Assembly (NCBI GenBank): GCA_003646995.1
Contig: QMLZ01000041.1
Location: 1 to 16,729 of the forward strand
Reading direction: 5' to 3'
DNA from: Deltaproteobacteria bacterium
Lineage (GTDB): Bacteria > Desulfobacterota > DSM-4660 > Desulfatiglandales > Desulfatiglandaceae
Length of the DNA stretch: 16,729 nt
Translations under genes and position numbers: made by a program
In this document: piece after piece, positions 14,728 through 16,729 of the stretch
Layout of the letters: each line of letters opens with the position of its first letter
Numbering within the stretch: the stretch's first letter is position 1
The notes under the pieces: model-generated
What the model saw: the letters and a program-made list of their open reading frames with translations, nothing else
Told to the model about the DNA's origin: nothing
The model's database searches: none

Positions 14728-15951
14728 ATGGCCGCAGAGATCATAGTGGGATTAGACATAGGAACCACCAAGATATGTGCGGTGGTGGCGGAAGCAAGGC
14801 CTGACGGCGTCGAAATCATTGGTATGGGGACACACCCGTCTGAGGGACTGAGGAAAGGCGTGGTTATCAATATAGAGCACACAGTAAACTCCATAAAGGA
14901 GGCCGTGGAGGAAGCCGAAACCATGGCCGGCTGCGAGATAGGTTCCGTGTATGCAGGTATCGCGGGTGGCCACATAAAAGGATTTAATAGCCACGGGGTT
15001 ATTGCTCTTAAGGACAAGGAGGTAACCCAGAAAGATATTGATCGGGTCATTGAGGCTGCCAGTGCTGTTGCCATTCCAATGGATAGAGAAGTGATCCACA
15101 CGCTTGTGCAGGAATTCATAGTGGATGACCAAGACGGAATCATGGATCCCCTTGGTATGTCAGGTGTTAGATTGGAGGCGAAAGTCCACATAGTAACGGG
15201 GGCTGTTACATCAGCCCAAAATATTATCAAGTGTGCAAACAGGGCGGGACTAGACGTCTGTGACATAGTGCTTGAGTCCATCGCCTCATCAGAGGCGGTC
15301 TTGAACAAGGAGGAAAGAAATCTAGGCGTCGCCCTACTGGACTTTGGCGGGGGGACGACCGACATGGCTGTTTTTTCAAAGGGGAGCATTAAGCACACCT
15401 CAGTACTTGCGCTTGGTGGAGATAATCTGACCTATGATATCGCCGTTGGTCTGAGAACACCAAAGGCGGAGGCGGAAAGGATAAAAATGAAATATGGGTG
15501 TGCACTGTGTAGTCTCATCGGCAAAAACGAGACCATAGAGGTGCCTGCGGTAGGAGACCGCAAGCCAAGGGTGCTGTCACGCCAGATACTGGGAGAGATT
15601 TTGGAGCCACGGGTGGAGGAAATCTTTTCCCTGATTCGCGGAGACCTGATTCGTTGTGGGTATGAGGACAAGATAAGCTCAGGGGTGGTAATCACGGGCG
15701 GGTCGGCTGAGCTACCAGGCGTGCCTGAAATTGCGGAACAAATATTTAACGCGCCGGCGCGCCTCGGGTATCCAAAAGATATAAATGGTCTCGTAGAGAT
15801 AGTAAATAAGCCCATGTATGCCACGGCGGTGGGGCTCGTACTTTACGGGGCCAGGAGTCAGAAGAAGGCCAAGAAGTTTAGGATAAGAGATGGAAACATA
15901 TTCAACAGAGTCATGGGGACCATGAAAAGGTGGTTTAAAGAAGTAATTTAA
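14728..15951 (+). CDS. ftsA: Cell division protein FtsA (actin-like FtsZ membrane anchor)
   Basis: FtsA is an actin-family ATPase that binds the FtsZ tail, ties the Z-ring to the membrane and recruits later divisome proteins. The predicted 407-residue product has phosphate loop 1 G8-L-D-I-G-T-T-K15, the SHS2-type 1C domain region (about 80-165), phosphate loop 2 D205-F-G-G-G-T-T211, the adenosine motif I322-T-G-G-S-A327, and a C-terminal amphipathic helix (IFNRVMGTMKRWFKEV) that is the membrane-targeting sequence. The length is typical. The start is ATG 14728, chosen by SD spacing over GTG 14722. It lies 26 bp after ftsQ and 19 bp before ftsZ. Confidence 0.97.
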   Translation: MAAEIIVGLDIGTTKICAVVAEARPDGVEIIGMGTHPSEGLRKGVVINIEHTVNSIKEAVEEAETMAGCEIGSVYAGIAGGHIKGFNSHGVIALKDKEVTQKDIDRVIEAASAVAIPMDREVIHTLVQEFIVDDQDGIMDPLGMSGVRLEAKVHIVTGAVTSAQNIIKCANRAGLDVCDIVLESIASSEAVLNKEERNLGVALLDFGGGTTDMAVFSKGSIKHTSVLALGGDNLTYDIAVGLRTPKAEAERIKMKYGCALCSLIGKNETIEVPAVGDRKPRVLSRQILGEILEPRVEEIFSLIRGDLIRCGYEDKISSGVVITGGSAELPGVPEIAEQIFNAPARLGYPKDINGLVEIVNKPMYATAVGLVLYGARSQKKAKKFRIRDGNIFNRVMGTMKRWFKEVI

Positions 15952-15956
15952 GGGGT

Positions 15957-15965
15957 AAAGGAGGG
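15957..15965 (+). promoter_or_regulatory. Near-consensus ribosome binding site of ftsZ
   Basis: AAAGGAGGG contains the full AAGGAGG core (15958-15964), 6 bases before ATG 15971. It is among the strongest SDs in the window, with that of ftsA, and fits the high cellular amount of FtsZ relative to upstream products. Confidence 0.75.
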
Positions 15966-15970
15966 ACAAG

Positions 15971-16729
15971 ATGAAATTCGAGTTTGTAGAGGAAAAACAG
16001 AGGTACCAGGCCAGGATAAAGGTTCTTGGTATCGGGGGAGCAGGAGGCAACGCAATAAACAACATGATTGCCTCCCAACTTAAAGGGGTGGACTTTATCG
16101 TAGCCAATACCGATAGTCAGGATTTGGAACGTTCCACTTGCGCCTGTCGTATCCAGCTCGGGGCAAGTGTAACAAGGGGGCTTGGGGCCGGGGCAGACCC
16201 GGAAATAGGAAAGCAAGCCGCAGAAGAAAGTATCGAGCAGATTAGGGAGGCAGTGGAAGGCGCTGATATGGTATTCATCACTGCAGGCATGGGCGGAGGC
16301 ACAGGTACTGGAGCGTCGCCCGTTGTGGCTAGGGAAGCAAGATCCTGCGGTGCACTTACTGTTGCCGTGGTGACCAAACCCTTCAAGTTTGAGGGTGACA
16401 AGCGTATGAGAAGGGCGGTCAATGGAATAGAAGAGCTGAAAAAAGAAGTCGACACCCTCATTGTTATTCCTAATGAAAGGCTTAAGAGTATAAGTACCAA
16501 GTCTGCTACTTTTAAAGAGCTCATAGCCCGGGCTGATGAGGTTTTGCTTCATGCTGTGAAGGGCATTTCAGACTTGATCATGAGCGACGGTTTCATCAAT
16601 TTGGATTTTGCAGATGTTAAGAAGGTCATGGAACAAATGGGCACTGCTGTTATGGGCACTGGCCGAGCCAGAGGTGAGCGTAGAGCGTCGGAGGCGGCCC
16701 AGATGGCGGTAAGCAGCCCCCTTCTTGAG
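15971..16729 (+). CDS. ftsZ: Cell division protein FtsZ (3' end outside the window)
   Basis: FtsZ is the tubulin-like GTPase that forms the division ring. The frame from ATG 15971 stays open for 253 codons to the window edge; family members usually exceed 350 residues, so the C-terminal part and the FtsA-binding tail are missing. Motifs present are KVLGIGGAGGNAINNM (nucleotide binding, about 17-32), NTDSQDL, TRGLGAGADPEIG, the tubulin signature G108-G-G-T-G-T-G114, TKPFKFEG, and the T7 synergy loop G207-F-I-N210-L-D212-F-A-D215, which supplies the catalytic acidic residues for the neighbouring subunit. The residue after GGGTGTGA is S116 where Ala is usual. The loop before the T7 loop reads IMSDG where ITVPG is common. 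Both look like tolerated variation. Confidence 0.96.
   Translation, partial: MKFEFVEEKQRYQARIKVLGIGGAGGNAINNMIASQLKGVDFIVANTDSQDLERSTCACRIQLGASVTRGLGAGADPEIGKQAAEESIEQIREAVEGADMVFITAGMGGGTGTGASPVVAREARSCGALTVAVVTKPFKFEGDKRMRRAVNGIEELKKEVDTLIVIPNERLKSISTKSATFKELIARADEVLLHAVKGISDLIMSDGFINLDFADVKKVMEQMGTAVMGTGRARGERRASEAAQMAVSSPLLE

Noticed and set aside
14712..15398. 228-codon minus-strand frame antisense to ftsA
   Set aside because: It is rich in Ser, Thr, Pro and Met, typical of an antisense shadow of a conserved gene, and ftsA is intact.
15751..15763. GC-rich palindromic stretch GCGCCGGCGCGCC in ftsA
   Set aside because: It is short, lies in well-conserved coding sequence (Asn-Ala-Pro-Ala-Arg-Leu) and is explained by codon content.
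15935..16552. 205-codon minus-strand frame antisense to ftsZ
   Set aside because: It is a shadow of the conserved ftsZ frame; no SD or promoter was seen for it.

Overview
This window is almost entirely one division and cell wall (dcw) gene cluster, read left to right on the + strand with no interruption. The order is mraZ, rsmH, ftsL, ftsI, murE, murF, mraY, murD, ftsW, murG, murC, murB, ftsQ, ftsA, ftsZ; ftsZ is cut by the right edge. There are no tRNA or rRNA genes, mobile elements, CRISPR arrays, or genes on the minus strand that I can support.

The organism looks like a Gram-negative, diderm bacterium, most likely in the former Deltaproteobacteria (Desulfobacterota and relatives). The reasons are the MurE DNPR motif, which predicts meso-diaminopimelate peptidoglycan, an FtsI ending in a PASTA domain, murB inside the cluster, and FtsQ/FtsA/FtsZ of the proteobacterial layout. 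Arginine is coded mostly by AGG/AGA and isoleucine often by ATA, which hints at a thermophile. The genus cannot be fixed from this window.

Layout: positions 1-160 hold an AT-rich leader, a probable sigma-70-type promoter (TTGACA at 81-86, TAGAAG at 104-109), and four tandem 10-bp boxes (107-146) that look like the operator for MraZ itself. From 161 on, genes abut or overlap; the largest gap between genes is 26 bp. Four-base stop/start overlaps (ATGA, GTGA, TTGA) join many pairs, and several of the genes involved have almost no Shine-Dalgarno (SD) sequence, so translation is probably coupled. ftsA and ftsZ, at the end, carry the strongest ribosome binding sites.

How the genes work together: MurB, MurC, MurD, MurE and MurF build UDP-MurNAc-pentapeptide in the cytoplasm. 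MraY moves it to the lipid carrier (lipid I) and MurG adds GlcNAc (lipid II). FtsW polymerises and FtsI crosslinks lipid II at the septum. FtsL and FtsQ form the periplasmic regulatory complex, and FtsA tethers the FtsZ ring to the membrane. MraZ is the cluster's transcriptional regulator and RsmH methylates 16S rRNA. MurA, Ddl, FtsB and MurJ must be encoded elsewhere; ddl, often found between murB or murC and ftsQ, is absent here.

I see no undescribed system. The points most worth a second look are the four-box MraZ operator together with a MraZ whose second DNA-binding loop is degenerate, a hairpin presenting the mraZ SD, a four-codon mini-ORF in front of ftsA that repeats the ftsA start, and a cysteine in place of the usual catalytic serine in MurB.
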